Counted from the first letter of the stretch, positions 1 through 9,682 are shown. The stretch is 64,000 nucleotides of DNA from Pandoraea horticolens (GCF_902459555.1 NZ_CABPSM010000008.1:1-64000), one strand, 5' to 3'. The notes: generated from the letters alone by a model not told the origin. Made by a program: numbers and translations.

Positions 1-82
1 TCGCCATCGTTGCGAGAGACGAGATATTAGTGAAAACCCCGAACCCTGGCAAGCCCTTTGTGAAAATAATTTGAAAACCTAT

Positions 83-112
83 AAAAAGCCCCGTAAATGA
101 CGGGGCTTTTTT
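83..112. terminator. Bidirectional intrinsic terminator
   Basis: The arms AAAAAGCCCCG and CGGGGCTTTTTT are separated by a 7-nt loop, with A/T tracts on both sides, so the structure can stop transcription from either strand. It lies just beyond the stop codon of the minus-strand binding-protein gene. Nothing gene-like is visible in bases 1-82, which may be the tail of a unit to the left of the window. Confidence 0.85.
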
Positions 113-168
113 ATCAGGCATCGGCACCTACCGGTGCCAATGCCCTATATCCAACGGGCGAGAGAACC

Positions 169-972
169 TCAGGACTTCTTGCCGAAGTAGCGCTCGAAGA
201 TGGCGTCGTACGTGCCATCCGCCTTGATCGCATCGATGCCCTTATTAATCTTGGCCAACAGCTCGACATCGCCCTTACGTACCGCAATGCCGTAATACTC
301 CTTCGGGAAGTTGCTATCGGCGACCGTACGCAACTTGGCATTCGGATTATTCGCAATGAAGTTCACCACGACGCCATTGTCGGCCACCACCGCATCGACA
401 CCGCCCGCCTCAAGCTCTTTCATCGCAAGCGGCGTACCTTCGAAGCGTTTGACCGCCGGATTGTTCTTGCCCATGAGCTTTTGCACGACTTCATCGCCCG
501 TGGTCGCCGTCTGCACACCCACCTTCAGGGACTTCAGATCTTCAAACTTCTGCACAGTCGAGTTGGCCGGGACGGCAATCAACTGGGATGCCTCGAAGTA
601 AGGCGTCGAGAAGTTCATCTGCTTGCGACGCTCATTCGTAATCGTGATCGCCGAAATCAGGATGTCCCGATCCCCCTGCACCAGCGAATTGAAGATGCCC
701 TCGAACGGCGTATTGATGAACCGGATGGAGATGCCCGCCTTGTCGGCGACGGCCTTCATCACTTCGATATCGAAGCCGGCGATCTGCCGGGTATCGGTCT
801 CATACTCGAACGGCGCATAGGCGGCGTCCGAACCGACGACGTACACAGGTTGCGAGCCATCCGGCCCGACTGACCGGCCCGCGGCCGATTCTTCCTTCTT
901 CCCGCAGGCGCTCAATAACAGCCCGGAGGCCGCTACCAAAGCCAGCGCAAATGCACGTCGTTTCATCGCCAT
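169..972 (-). CDS. Amino-acid ABC transporter substrate-binding lipoprotein
   Basis: This is a 267-residue periplasmic binding protein of the SBP_bac_3 family, which captures polar amino acids for an ABC importer. The N-terminus has a short basic region, a hydrophobic core and the lipobox LSAC with Cys23, so it is probably a lipoprotein. The mature part starts VYVVGSDAAYAPFEY and continues with GFDIEVMKAVADKAG, typical of family lobe I. The start at 972 has AAGGGG upstream; longer in-frame starts would put a non-signal extension before the signal peptide. No permease or ATPase gene is adjacent, so the ligand and the partner transporter are unknown. A terminator follows directly. Confidence 0.88.
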   Translation of the reverse strand: MAMKRRAFALALVAASGLLLSACGKKEESAAGRSVGPDGSQPVYVVGSDAAYAPFEYETDTRQIAGFDIEVMKAVADKAGISIRFINTPFEGIFNSLVQGDRDILISAITITNERRKQMNFSTPYFEASQLIAVPANSTVQKFEDLKSLKVGVQTATTGDEVVQKLMGKNNPAVKRFEGTPLAMKELEAGGVDAVVADNGVVVNFIANNPNAKLRTVADSNFPKEYYGIAVRKGDVELLAKINKGIDAIKADGTYDAIFERYFGKKS

Positions 973-1057
973 CGATTCGCCCCTTGCTGAAAAAACCGGC
1001 AGCCTATCATAGGACGACCCCCGCATCCGGAGGTCATCCCGGTTTTCTACAACGGGC

Positions 1058-1834
1058 TCAGCGATGCTTGAAAACCGGCTTTCGCTTCTCGACGAACGCC
1101 GCCATGCCTTCCTTCTGATCCTCGAGCGCGAACAGCGAATGGAATAGGCGGCGCTCGAACTGCACCCCTTCGTCGAGCGTCGATTCGAATGCGCGATTGA
1201 CGGCTTCCTTGGCAGCCATCACGACCGGCAGCGAGTATTCGCAGATGGTGTTGGCGGCACCAATGGCCTCGTCGAGCAGCTTGTCCGCAGGCACCACGCG
1301 CGACACGAGACCCGCCCGCTCCGCTTCCGTCGCATCCATGAAACGGGCCGTCAGGCACATGTCCATCGCCTTGGCCTTCGACACCGCGCGCGTGAGACGC
1401 TGCGTGCCGCCCGCGCCCGGAATCACGCCGAGCTTGATTTCCGGCTGACCGAACTTTGCAGTGTCGGCCGCGATGATGAAGTCGCACATCATCGCCAGCT
1501 CACACCCGCCACCGAGGGCGAAACCCGACACGGCAGCGATCACCGGTTTTCGGATTCGACGCACGGTTTCCCAGTTGCGCGTGATGTAGTCGCCCTTGAA
1601 TACGTCGGCGAAGGTGTACTTCGACATCATGCCGATATCCGCCCCTGCCGCAAACGCCTTATCGCTGCCGGTAATCACCATGCAACCGATGGCCTCGTCA
1701 GCGTCGAAGGCGGTCAGCGCGGTGCCCAGTTCGTCCATCAGCGCATCGTTCAGCGCGTTGAGCGCCTTGGGACGATTCAGCGTGATCAGACCGACGCGGC
1801 CACGCGTCTCCACCAGAATGTTCTCGTACGTCAT
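1058..1834 (-). CDS. paaF: Enoyl-CoA hydratase, PaaF-like
   Basis: This is a crotonase-fold enoyl-CoA hydratase of 258 residues, the normal family length. It shows the oxyanion-hole segment AFAAGADI, the GGGCE motif with the first catalytic Glu, and [17 protein letters not shown] with the second. In phenylacetate catabolism PaaF hydrates 2,3-dehydroadipyl-CoA. That role is inferred from its place divergent to paaN-paaJ-paaG-paaI-paaK, because the sequence alone would also fit a general short-chain hydratase. The start at 1834 has a strong GGAGG site. A long untranslated leader separates it from the operator near 2205. Burkholderia cenocepacia has the same grouping. Confidence 0.85.
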   Translation of the reverse strand: MTYENILVETRGRVGLITLNRPKALNALNDALMDELGTALTAFDADEAIGCMVITGSDKAFAAGADIGMMSKYTFADVFKGDYITRNWETVRRIRKPVIAAVSGFALGGGCELAMMCDFIIAADTAKFGQPEIKLGVIPGAGGTQRLTRAVSKAKAMDMCLTARFMDATEAERAGLVSRVVPADKLLDEAIGAANTICEYSLPVVMAAKEAVNRAFESTLDEGVQFERRLFHSLFALEDQKEGMAAFVEKRKPVFKHR

Positions 1835-2352
1835 CCTCTTTTTCCTCCAGTCAAAGTCGTCTTGTGGTTTGGGGGGCAGCGCGGCTAAGGCGTCACACCT
1901 TCGCCGTCGCCGGAAACAGGCATAAGGCGATGGACACGCCATTGGTTGGCAACGGCGCTGCGGCGCACACGGCAAACCGCGGTAAAAAGGGCTTGCCGGG
2001 CGTCGACTGCAGTGGTTAGGCATGATGCCATCGATCTCCCGGCCACGCACCTCTCTTGCGCCAAGCAAACGGCCAACCGTGCGCGCCGCACCGGGCCGCA
2101 GCGCCATGCATGCCGCCGCATAAACCCGGACGCCGTGCAATCCGTCGGGGAAAACCCGGCGTCATCGCGTGCCACGCCCGAAAGATTTGATGCTATATTA
2201 ACAAACCAACCGGTCGGTCAATTAATGTTCATGAGACATATCGACCACGACCCGGTGCCGTTTCCTGCGTCTTGCCGCGCGCCTGCACGAACGTGCCCGT
2301 CGGCAGACAGCGAATCCGCCAGCCGCATCCCGACACGGACAAACCCACAACC
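1835..2352. other. Divergent control region of the paa cluster
   Basis: No convincing gene lies in these ~520 bases; open frames here have no family features or credible translation starts. The region holds the TetR-type operator at 2205-2218. A minus-strand promoter can be read around it: TTGACC (complement of 2217-2222), 16 bp, then TAATAT (complement of 2195-2200). A weaker plus-strand promoter reads TTAACA at 2198 and ATTAAT at 2221. Both would be blocked by a protein bound at the palindrome. Confidence 0.55.
2205..2218. promoter_or_regulatory. Candidate PaaR (TetR-family) operator
   Basis: ACCAACCGGTCGGT is a near-perfect palindrome centred on CCGG. It has the ACCGACCGGTCGGT style typical of TetR-family operators in phenylacetate and fatty-acid CoA regulons. 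It sits inside overlapping promoter elements for both divergent paa units. The known logic is repression relieved by phenylacetyl-CoA; assignment to PaaR is inferred because the regulator gene is not in the window. Confidence 0.65.
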
Positions 2353-4047
2353 ATGACTCATCCCCTCTTCGCCAAACACCGAGAGACTCTCGAGCGCGCC
2401 CTTCAGGCCATCGCCACGCGTGGTTACTGGAGCCCGTTCACGGAAATGCCGAGCCCGCGTGCGTATGGCGAGACGGCCGCCGCCGACGGCGAAGCCGCTT
2501 TCAAGCAGTACCTGAACGCGGCCTTCCCGCTGGAGCAGCGCGGCAGCACGGGCAGCGTGGGTCAGGAGGCATCGCCCTTCGGCTTCGCGCTCGGCACGAC
2601 CTATCCCGGTTTCGAGATCGACGCCCTGCTCGCCCGCGTGAGCGACGCCCACAAGTCGTGGCGTGCCGCCACCCCGGACGCCTGGGTCGGGGTGTCGCTG
2701 GAAATCCTCAAGCGCCTGAACGCGCGCAGCTTCGAAATGGCCAACGCCGTGATGCACACGACGGGTCAGGCGTTCATGATGGCCTTCCAGGCCGGCGGCC
2801 CGCACGCACAGGATCGCGGCCTCGAAGCCGTGGCGTACGCCTGGGACGAACTGCGCCGCATCCCGGCGGATGCTTACTGGGAGAAGCCGCAAGGCAAGAA
2901 CCCGCCGCTGGCGATGGAAAAGCGTTACACCGTCGTGCCGCGCGGCGTGGCACTGGTGCTCGGCTGCTGCACGTTCCCGACGTGGAACGGCTACCCGGGC
3001 CTGTTCGCCAGCCTCGCCACGGGCAACGCCGTGATCGTCAAGCCGCACCCGGGCGCGATCCTTCCGCTCGCCATCACCGTCAAGATTGCACGCGACGTGC
3101 TCAAGGAAGCCGGCTTCGATCCGGATGTCGTCACGCTCGCGGCCACCAACCCGAACGACGGCGCCATCGTCCAGCAACTGGCCAAGCGCAATGAAGTGCG
3201 CGTGATCGACTTCACCGGCAGCACCGCCAACGGCGACTGGCTGGAGACCAACGCCCGTCAGGCGCAGGTCTACACCGAGAAGGCCGGCGTGAACCAAATC
3301 GTGATCGATTCGACGGACGACCTGAAGGGCATGGCCCGCAACATCGGCTTCTCGCTGGCGCTGTACTCGGGGCAGATGTGTACGGCGCCGCAGAACATCT
3401 ACATTCCGCGCGACGGCATCCAGACGCCGGACGGCAAAGTGTCGTTCGACGAAGTGGTCGCCGCCATCGCCGGTAGCGTCCAGAAGACCTGCAGCGACCC
3501 GGCCAAGGCCGTCGAACTGCTCGGTGCGATTCAGAACGAAGGTGTGCTCGCCCGTATCGATGAAGCCCGCAAGGTCGGCCGCATCGTGCTCGACAGCCAG
3601 ACGCTCCAGCACCCAGCCTTCGCCGATGCCCGCGTGCGCACGCCGCTGATCGTCGCCCTCGACGTCGCCGACGAAGCTGCGTACACCCGCGAGTGGTTCG
3701 GCCCGATCGCCTTCGTGATTGCCGTCGACAACAGCGCACAAGCCTTTGCACTGGCCGGCCGCACCGCAGCCGAACATGGCGCGCTCACGCTGTCGGCCTA
3801 CACGACGACGGCCGAAGGCGAAGCCCAGGCGATCGACGCCGCCATCGAAGGTCGCGTCGCGCTGTCGCTCAACCTGACCGGCGGCGTGTTCGTGAACCAG
3901 TCCGCTGCCTTCTCGGATTACCACGGCACGGGCGGCAATCCGGCCGCGAACGCGAGCCTCGCCGACGCCGCCTTCGTCGCAAATCGTTTCCGCGTCGTAC
4001 AGAGCCGCCACCACGTGCCGGCCAAGTCCGACACCGGCGCCGCCTGA
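2353..4047 (+). CDS. paaN: Phenylacetic acid degradation protein PaaN (aldehyde dehydrogenase)
   Basis: This 564-residue aldehyde-dehydrogenase-fold protein belongs to the shorter PaaN type, which lacks the C-terminal MaoC-like hydratase domain of E. coli PaaZ. It has the cofactor-site segment DFTGSTANGDW and the catalytic cysteine in GQMCTAPQNIYIP. In the pathway it would oxidise the open-chain semialdehyde formed after ring hydrolysis; in B. cenocepacia the equivalent gene is called paaZ. The start MTHPLF at 2353 follows the family N-terminus. paaJ begins 142 bp downstream on the same strand. No separate ring-opening hydratase gene is seen nearby, so that step is presumably encoded elsewhere. 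Confidence 0.9.
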   Translation: MTHPLFAKHRETLERALQAIATRGYWSPFTEMPSPRAYGETAAADGEAAFKQYLNAAFPLEQRGSTGSVGQEASPFGFALGTTYPGFEIDALLARVSDAHKSWRAATPDAWVGVSLEILKRLNARSFEMANAVMHTTGQAFMMAFQAGGPHAQDRGLEAVAYAWDELRRIPADAYWEKPQGKNPPLAMEKRYTVVPRGVALVLGCCTFPTWNGYPGLFASLATGNAVIVKPHPGAILPLAITVKIARDVLKEAGFDPDVVTLAATNPNDGAIVQQLAKRNEVRVIDFTGSTANGDWLETNARQAQVYTEKAGVNQIVIDSTDDLKGMARNIGFSLALYSGQMCTAPQNIYIPRDGIQTPDGKVSFDEVVAAIAGSVQKTCSDPAKAVELLGAIQNEGVLARIDEARKVGRIVLDSQTLQHPAFADARVRTPLIVALDVADEAAYTREWFGPIAFVIAVDNSAQAFALAGRTAAEHGALTLSAYTTTAEGEAQAIDAAIEGRVALSLNLTGGVFVNQSAAFSDYHGTGGNPAANASLADAAFVANRFRVVQSRHHVPAKSDTGAA

Positions 4048-4189
4048 GCACCACCATCCATTTATATAGAGAGAGGGCGGCAAACACCTTACGGCATGTC
4101 AGCGCGACGCTCAGCCACTATCCTAGGCACTCACCGTCGCGCGGCCGCCGCCGTGCCCCCGCCCCACGAAAAGACAGGAACGAGACATC

Positions 4190-5392
4190 ATGACCGAAGC
4201 CTTCATCTGCGACGCGATCCGTACGCCCATCGGCCGCTACGGCGGCGCCCTGAAGGACGTTCGCGCCGACAACCTCGGCGCGATCCCGCTCAAAGCGCTC
4301 ATGGCGCGTAACCCGAACGTCGACTGGACGCTGATCGACGACGTTATCTACGGCTGCGCCAACCAGGCCGGCGAAGATAACCGTAACGTGGCCCGCATGG
4401 CCGCACTGCTCGCCGAACTGCCGATCGACGTGCCGGGCGCCACGCTCAACCGTCTGTGCGGCTCGGGCATGGACGCCATCGGCAGCGCCGCGCGCGCCAT
4501 CAAGGCAGGCGAAGCCGGGCTGATGATCGCTGGCGGCGTCGAGTCGATGACCCGCGCACCGTTCGTCATGGGCAAGGCCGACAGCGCGTTCGCCCGTCAG
4601 GCCGCGATTTTCGACACGACCATCGGCTGGCGCTTCATCAACCCGCTGATGAAGGCGCAATACGGCGTGGACTCGATGCCGGAGACGGCCGAGAACGTGG
4701 CCGACGACTTCAAGATCAACCGCGAAGATCAGGACCGCTTCGCCCTGCGCAGCCAGGAGAAGGCCGCACGCGCCCAAGCGGACGGCACACTCGCACAAGA
4801 GATCACGCCGGTATCGATCGCGCAGAAGAAGGGCGATCCGATCGTCGTCGAGCGCGACGAGCACCCGCGCGCGACGAGCCTCGAATCGCTGGCCAAGCTC
4901 AAGGGCGTGGTGCGCCCGGACGGCACCGTCACCGCAGGCAACGCTTCGGGTGTGAACGATGGCGCCTGCGCCCTGCTGCTCGCGAGCGAAAGCGCCGCCA
5001 AGCGGCACGGCCTCACGCCGCGTGCGCGCGTGCTCGGCATGGCCACCGCCGGTGTCGCCCCGCGCATCATGGGCATCGGCCCGGCCCCGGCCACGGTCAA
5101 GCTGCTCAAGCAATTGAACATGACACTGGATCAGTTCGACGTGATCGAGCTGAACGAAGCCTTCGCGAGTCAGGGTCTGGCGGTGTTGCGTCAACTCGGC
5201 GTTGCCGACGACGATGCCCGCGTGAACCCGAACGGCGGCGCCATTGCGCTGGGCCACCCGCTGGGCGCGTCAGGCGCGCGTCTGGTGACGACCGCGATGT
5301 ACCAATTGCACCGCACCGGCGGACGCTTCGCGCTGTGCACGATGTGCATCGGCGTGGGCCAGGGCATTGCGATCGCCATCGAGCGCGTCTGA
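4190..5392 (+). CDS. paaJ: 3-oxoadipyl-CoA thiolase
   Basis: This 400-residue thiolase is very close to the PcaF/PaaJ subfamily. The N-terminus reads [30 protein letters not shown] in overlapping family blocks, with the nucleophilic Cys90 in [10 protein letters not shown]. The C-terminal active-site motifs are [11 protein letters not shown] and [10 protein letters not shown]. It cleaves 3-oxoadipyl-CoA to succinyl-CoA and acetyl-CoA, the last step of phenylacetate degradation, and could also serve the beta-ketoadipate pathway. An AGGAACGAG ribosome site precedes the ATG. It is the second gene of the paaN-to-paaK unit. Confidence 0.92.
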   Translation: MTEAFICDAIRTPIGRYGGALKDVRADNLGAIPLKALMARNPNVDWTLIDDVIYGCANQAGEDNRNVARMAALLAELPIDVPGATLNRLCGSGMDAIGSAARAIKAGEAGLMIAGGVESMTRAPFVMGKADSAFARQAAIFDTTIGWRFINPLMKAQYGVDSMPETAENVADDFKINREDQDRFALRSQEKAARAQADGTLAQEITPVSIAQKKGDPIVVERDEHPRATSLESLAKLKGVVRPDGTVTAGNASGVNDGACALLLASESAAKRHGLTPRARVLGMATAGVAPRIMGIGPAPATVKLLKQLNMTLDQFDVIELNEAFASQGLAVLRQLGVADDDARVNPNGGAIALGHPLGASGARLVTTAMYQLHRTGGRFALCTMCIGVGQGIAIAIERV

Positions 5393-5440
5393 GCGCCCGG
5401 CACCGCCCCGACATCACAAGACACCCGGAGGAAGACACCG

Positions 5441-6223
5441 ATGACCGCCACGGTTCAACTGACGCTGAACGCGAACGTCGCAACGATCACGCTCAACCGT
5501 CCCGAGAAGCTCAACAGCTTCACGCGGCAGATGCATGCGGCGCTGCGCGACGCCCTCGATAGCGCGCAGGCACAAGGGGCGCGAGCCATTGTGCTGACCG
5601 GTGCCGGACGCGGCTTTTGCGCCGGTCAGGATCTGGCGGATCTCGACTTCACGCCGGGCGCCTCAACCGATCTCGGGGCACTGATCGACGAGAACTTCAA
5701 CCCGCTCGTGCGCAAGCTGCGCGCAATGCCGCTGCCGGTGATCGCTGCGGTGAACGGCATCGCCGCTGGCGCGGGGGCCAATCTGGCCCTCGCCTGCGAC
5801 ATCGTGCTCGCGGGCGCGTCGGCCAACTTCGTGCAGGCGTTCGTCAAGATCGGCCTGGTGCCCGACACGGGCGGCACGTGGTTCCTGCCGCAACGCGTCG
5901 GCATGGCCCGCGCGATGGGGCTTGCGATGCTCGGCGACAAGTTGCCGGCCGAACAAGCCGAACAATGGGGACTGATCTGGCGCTGCGTCAACGACGACGC
6001 CTTGCTTGACGAAGCGCAGAAACTCGCCGCACAACTGGCGACGCAGCCGACCAAGGCCCTCGCGAACATCAAGGAAGCGCTGTACGCCTCGGCGACCAAC
6101 ACGCTCGACCAGCAGCTCAATGTCGAGCGCGACGCCCAGCGTGCACTGGGCGCGTCGTACGACTATGCCGAAGGCGTGAACGCGTTCCTCGAGAAACGCG
6201 CGCCGAAGTTCGAAGGCCGCTGA
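5441..6223 (+). CDS. paaG: Epoxyphenylacetyl-CoA isomerase (ring 1,2-epoxide to oxepin)
   Basis: This 260-residue crotonase-family protein contains GRGFCAGQDLADL, the PaaG signature at the oxyanion hole, and VNGIAAGAGANLALACD. Its second active-site segment is GLVPDTGGTWFLP, where an Asp replaces one of the hydratase glutamates, as expected for an isomerase. PaaG converts the ring epoxide to the oxepin-CoA and also shifts a double bond later in the pathway. An AGGAAG site precedes the start. It is third in the operon, 48 bp after paaJ. Confidence 0.92.
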   Translation: MTATVQLTLNANVATITLNRPEKLNSFTRQMHAALRDALDSAQAQGARAIVLTGAGRGFCAGQDLADLDFTPGASTDLGALIDENFNPLVRKLRAMPLPVIAAVNGIAAGAGANLALACDIVLAGASANFVQAFVKIGLVPDTGGTWFLPQRVGMARAMGLAMLGDKLPAEQAEQWGLIWRCVNDDALLDEAQKLAAQLATQPTKALANIKEALYASATNTLDQQLNVERDAQRALGASYDYAEGVNAFLEKRAPKFEGR

Positions 6224-6341
6224 TCATAGACACTGCACGGGCCGGGGAAACGGCGGGACAAGCGCAGCAACAACGCACGAAGCACGCCAAAACCACGCGC
6301 GCCGCACGAAAGACCGACACCATAACAAGACGAGAGACACG

Positions 6342-6800
6342 ATGAGCCTGACCTCCCCCGCCACCAAGGCAACCAGTGAGATGACCCCGGAAGAACTCGC
6401 CCGCGCGACGGGCGAGGCCATGTACCGCAGCGACCGTGCGAGCCAGTGGCTAGGCATGGAGTTGCAGGATGTGCGTCCGGGCTACGCGCGCATGACGATG
6501 CGCATTCGCGATGAATTCCTCAACGGTCACGCCATCTGCCACGGCGGCCTGATGTTCACGCTCGCCGACTCGACTTTTGCTTTCGCGTGCAACAGCTACA
6601 ACATCAATACGGTCGCGGCCGGATGCAGCATCGAATTCCTGAAGCCGGTCTCGGGGGGCGACACGCTCACGGCCGAGGCACAGGAGCAGGTGCTCTCGGG
6701 GCGCCATGGCATCTACGACATTCGCCTGACGAATTCGGCGGGCGACGTGGTGGCGATGTTCCGCGGCAAGTCCGCACAGATCAAGGGCAATGTCGTCTGA
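6342..6800 (+). CDS. paaI: Hydroxyphenylacetyl-CoA thioesterase
   Basis: This is a 152-residue hot-dog-fold thioesterase with the PaaI signature HAICHGGLMFTLADSTFAFACN. PaaI hydrolyses hydroxylated phenylacetyl-CoA and dead-end intermediates, freeing CoA when the ring epoxide is not processed. The length is normal. It lies between paaG and paaK on the same strand, with 118 and 85 bp gaps. The start is supported by GAGAGACACG just upstream. Confidence 0.92.
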   Translation: MSLTSPATKATSEMTPEELARATGEAMYRSDRASQWLGMELQDVRPGYARMTMRIRDEFLNGHAICHGGLMFTLADSTFAFACNSYNINTVAAGCSIEFLKPVSGGDTLTAEAQEQVLSGRHGIYDIRLTNSAGDVVAMFRGKSAQIKGNVV

Positions 6801-6885
6801 CACGCCCGGCAATACGCGAATCCGGGCACGGGTTCGCGAGACACATGCGTAACAGTGAGAAGTAGCAAGTCCCAAGGAGACAGTC

Positions 6886-8181
6886 ATGACCACCGCCCTG
6901 CCGCTCGAGCCGATCGAGAAAGCGAGCCTCGACGAACTGCGCAGCCTTCAGCTCGACCGTCTGAAGACGACGTTGCGGCATGCTTATGAAAATTCGCCGG
7001 TGTATCGCCGGAAGTTCGACGAGGCCGGCGTCCATCCGGACGATCTGACCTCGCTGGCCGATCTGGCCAAGTTCCCCTTCACAACGAAGCAGGATCTGCG
7101 CGACAGCTATCCGTTCGGTATGTTCGCCGTACCGATGGAACAGGTCTCGCGCGTGCATGCGTCTTCGGGCACGACGGGCAAGCCGACGGTCGTGGGCTAC
7201 ACCGCCAACGACATCAGCACGTGGGCCGATCTGGTCGCACGCTCGATCCGTGCTTCGGGCGCGCGTCGCGGCGACAAGGTGCACATCAGCTACGGTTACG
7301 GCCTGTTCACGGGCGGTCTGGGTGCGCACTACGGCGCCGAGCGCGCCGGCCTGACGGTGATCCCGTTCGGCGGCGGGCAGACCGAGAAGCAGGTGCAACT
7401 GATTCGGGACTTCAAGCCCGACATCATCATGGTCACGCCGAGCTACATGCTCGCGATTGCCGACGAACTCGAGCGCCAGGGCGTGGTGGCGGCCGACTCG
7501 TCGCTGCGCATCGGCATCTTCGGTGCGGAGCCGTGGACGAACGACATGCGCTCGGCCATCGAAAAGCGCATGGGCATCGATGCGGTCGACATCTACGGTC
7601 TGTCGGAAGTGATGGGCCCCGGTGTGGCTTGCGAATGTGCCGAGACGAAAGACGGCCCAACCATCTGGGAAGATCACTTCTTCCCCGAAATCATCGATCC
7701 GGAAACGGGCGAAGTGCTGCCCGACGGGGAGTTCGGCGAACTGGTGTTCACGTCGCTCACCAAGGAAGCGCTGCCGATCATCCGCTATCGCACGCGCGAT
7801 CTCACGCGTCTGCTGCCCGGCACGGCGCGCACCATGCGCCGCATGGAGAAGATCACCGGCCGCTCGGACGACATGATGATCATTCGCGGGGTGAACGTCT
7901 TCCCGTCGCAAATCGAGGAACTGCTGCTGCGTCAGCCGGTGCTCTCGCCGCACTATCAGATCATTCTGGACAAGGAAGGTCCGATGGACACGATGGCGGT
8001 GGAAATCGAAGCGGCCGTCGGCTGCAACGATGACTCCACGCTGCAATCGGCGGCCGGCGAACTCAAGCGCGACATCAAGACCCTCATCGGCGTGTCGTGC
8101 GCCGTGCGCGTGAAGCCGGTCGGCGCCATCGAGCGTTCGGTGGGCAAAGCGCGACGGGTTTTGGACAAGCGTCCGCGCTAA
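6886..8181 (+). CDS. paaK: Phenylacetate-CoA ligase
   Basis: This 431-residue adenylate-forming ligase activates phenylacetate with ATP and CoA, the entry step of the pathway. It carries the P-loop-like SSGTTGKPTVVGYT, the substrate-region segment YGLSEVMGPGVACEC, the hinge region YRTRDLTRL and the C-terminal IERSVGKARRVLD with the adenylation lysine. AAGGAGAC precedes the ATG. It is the last gene of the unit, and a strong terminator follows 60 bp later. Ring-epoxidase genes paaABCDE are not in this window. Confidence 0.94.
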   Translation: MTTALPLEPIEKASLDELRSLQLDRLKTTLRHAYENSPVYRRKFDEAGVHPDDLTSLADLAKFPFTTKQDLRDSYPFGMFAVPMEQVSRVHASSGTTGKPTVVGYTANDISTWADLVARSIRASGARRGDKVHISYGYGLFTGGLGAHYGAERAGLTVIPFGGGQTEKQVQLIRDFKPDIIMVTPSYMLAIADELERQGVVAADSSLRIGIFGAEPWTNDMRSAIEKRMGIDAVDIYGLSEVMGPGVACECAETKDGPTIWEDHFFPEIIDPETGEVLPDGEFGELVFTSLTKEALPIIRYRTRDLTRLLPGTARTMRRMEKITGRSDDMMIIRGVNVFPSQIEELLLRQPVLSPHYQIILDKEGPMDTMAVEIEAAVGCNDDSTLQSAAGELKRDIKTLIGVSCAVRVKPVGAIERSVGKARRVLDKRPR

Positions 8182-8239
8182 TGCCACGCTAATGCCACAT
8201 TAATTCCGCGTTCAACGCTGCCGGCGTTCGTCGCCATGA

Positions 8240-8268
8240 AAAAAGCCCGCGAATTTCGCGGGCTTTTT
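8240..8268. terminator. Bidirectional terminator between paaK and mltA
   Basis: GCCCGCGAA and TTCGCGGGC form a perfect 9-bp stem with a 1-nt centre, flanked by A and T tracts. It sits between the convergent 3' ends of paaK and mltA and can serve both. Confidence 0.9.
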
Positions 8269-8283
8269 CGTTGGCGCCAGACC

Positions 8284-9432
8284 TCACTGATTGGGCAGGA
8301 ACACCCACATCCGGCCGCTCTGGCGCATGCGTCCGGCCAGATCGCCGGCATCGTCGCCCAAGCCCCAGAAGAAGTCGGCACGCACACCGCCCTTGATCGC
8401 GCTGCCCGTGTCCTGCGCGAACATCAGCCGGTTGATCGGTGCGTTCGCCTGCGCGCCGAAGGGCGGGCGCGTCGTCGAGAGAAACACCGGACTGCCCAGC
8501 GGGATCGATGCCGGATCGACGGCAATCGAGCGTTCGGCCGTGAGCGGCACACCCAGTGCGCCAATCGGCCCCTCGATACCGCCCACGCCGTGGTTCGGCA
8601 TTTCGCGGAAGAAGACGAAGCGCGGGTTCACGTCGAGCAAGGCGTCGACACGCGACGGATTGGCGCGCGCCCAGGCGCGAATGCCCTGCATCGTCGCCTG
8701 GGCGGCCGTGATCTCGCCACGATCGATCAGCCAGCGTCCGATCGACTTGTAAGGCTGGTCGTTGTTACCGCCATAGCCCACACGCATGATCGAGCCGTCG
8801 TCGAGCAGCACCTGGCCGGAGCCTTGCACTTGCAGGAAGAACGCCTCGATGGGGTCGTCCACGTACACCAGTTCGTAGCCGCGCAGCATGCCGCTGCGCA
8901 TGAGTTCGGCACGCGCGGGCAGCGATCCGGCCTTGCGGCCGGCGGGCCATTTGTAGAGCGGCGTCTGATAGACGCCGCCGCGCACACGCGAGCCGTGCAG
9001 CAGCGGCTCGTAGTAGCCTGTGATCAGGCCCGATTGCGTACCGTCGGAGTTCGCGATACGAAACGGCGTAAAGTACTGCTCGAAGAACAGCCTCACCGAT
9101 GCCGGGTCCAGATCGTCGAGATGCTCGGCCGCGCGGCAGGCCGGCTGCCAGTTGTTCTGACGGCCCAGCTTCACACAGCTCTGGGCCAGCGCGAGACGCG
9201 CACCGATGAGTGAGTCGTCCTGCCAGCCATCGACCTGCGACCACGACACGGGCTGCATGCGGCCCGCACCGGAAGGCGGTGTCGCGACCGTCGACGGCGG
9301 CGTGCCTGGACGATAAGTGCCCGAAGGAGGCGAAGGCACACTCGAACAACCGTAGAGCAATGCGGCAAACGCGGCAAGCGCCAGGCCCCGGCCGGCGCGC
9401 CACCGCCCAAACATATTCAGGAAGAGCGTCAT
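8284..9432 (-). CDS. mltA: Membrane-bound lytic murein transglycosylase A
   Basis: This ~382-residue lipoprotein has a signal peptide ending in the lipobox LYGC, a Pro/Ser/Thr-rich linker, the MltA domain (YYEPLLHGSRVRGGVYQTPLY, split here into YYEPLLHGSR and GGVYQTPLY) and a C-terminal 3D domain with MFAQDTGSAIKGGVRADFFW. It cleaves the glycan of peptidoglycan with formation of 1,6-anhydro ends at the inner face of the outer membrane. Two starts are possible, 9432 (MTLFLN) and 9414 (MFGRWRAGRG); neither has a good ribosome site. The start codon region overlaps that of a small gene on the other strand. Confidence 0.85.
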   Translation of the reverse strand: MTLFLNMFGRWRAGRGLALAAFAALLYGCSSVPSPPSGTYRPGTPPSTVATPPSGAGRMQPVSWSQVDGWQDDSLIGARLALAQSCVKLGRQNNWQPACRAAEHLDDLDPASVRLFFEQYFTPFRIANSDGTQSGLITGYYEPLLHGSRVRGGVYQTPLYKWPAGRKAGSLPARAELMRSGMLRGYELVYVDDPIEAFFLQVQGSGQVLLDDGSIMRVGYGGNNDQPYKSIGRWLIDRGEITAAQATMQGIRAWARANPSRVDALLDVNPRFVFFREMPNHGVGGIEGPIGALGVPLTAERSIAVDPASIPLGSPVFLSTTRPPFGAQANAPINRLMFAQDTGSAIKGGVRADFFWGLGDDAGDLAGRMRQSGRMWVFLPNQ

Positions 9433-9682
9433 GGGTAATCTGTTCGATGAATATCCGGCCTTGCTGGTCTTGCCGGAAGTGTTGCTGGCGATCGTGATCG
9501 TCGCCGCCATTGTCGTGATGCGACGCAAACCGTCGCTCAAACGCAGGGTTCGCCAGACGCGCGCGATCCGGCCGATGCCGAGCGATACCGTAGACCCGGT
9601 CGATCCTTCGAGCCCGGACCCGGCCGCTCGCGCAGCCGACGATCCGCTCAAACGGGAAGACTGGTCCGACGATCGTCGCTGA
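9431..9682 (+). CDS. Small single-pass membrane protein, hypothetical
   Basis: This encodes 83 residues: MGNLFDEYPALL, then a hydrophobic segment (about residues 11-29), a basic stretch RRKPSLKRRVRQTR and a polar Asp/Pro-rich tail. CAGGAAGAG lies 6-7 bases before the ATG, better than the ribosome sites of mltA. It would be an N-terminally anchored inner-membrane protein. It runs antisense to the apaG-mltA gap, and its ATG shares the palindromic CATG with the possible mltA start. I do not recognise the family; it could be a chance frame. Confidence 0.5.
   Translation: MGNLFDEYPALLVLPEVLLAIVIVAAIVVMRRKPSLKRRVRQTRAIRPMPSDTVDPVDPSSPDPAARAADDPLKREDWSDDRR

Noticed and set aside
1946-2356. 136-codon open frame over the paa control region
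   Set aside because: Low-complexity composition, no ribosome site and overlap with the operator and the paaN start; better explained as non-coding GC-rich DNA.
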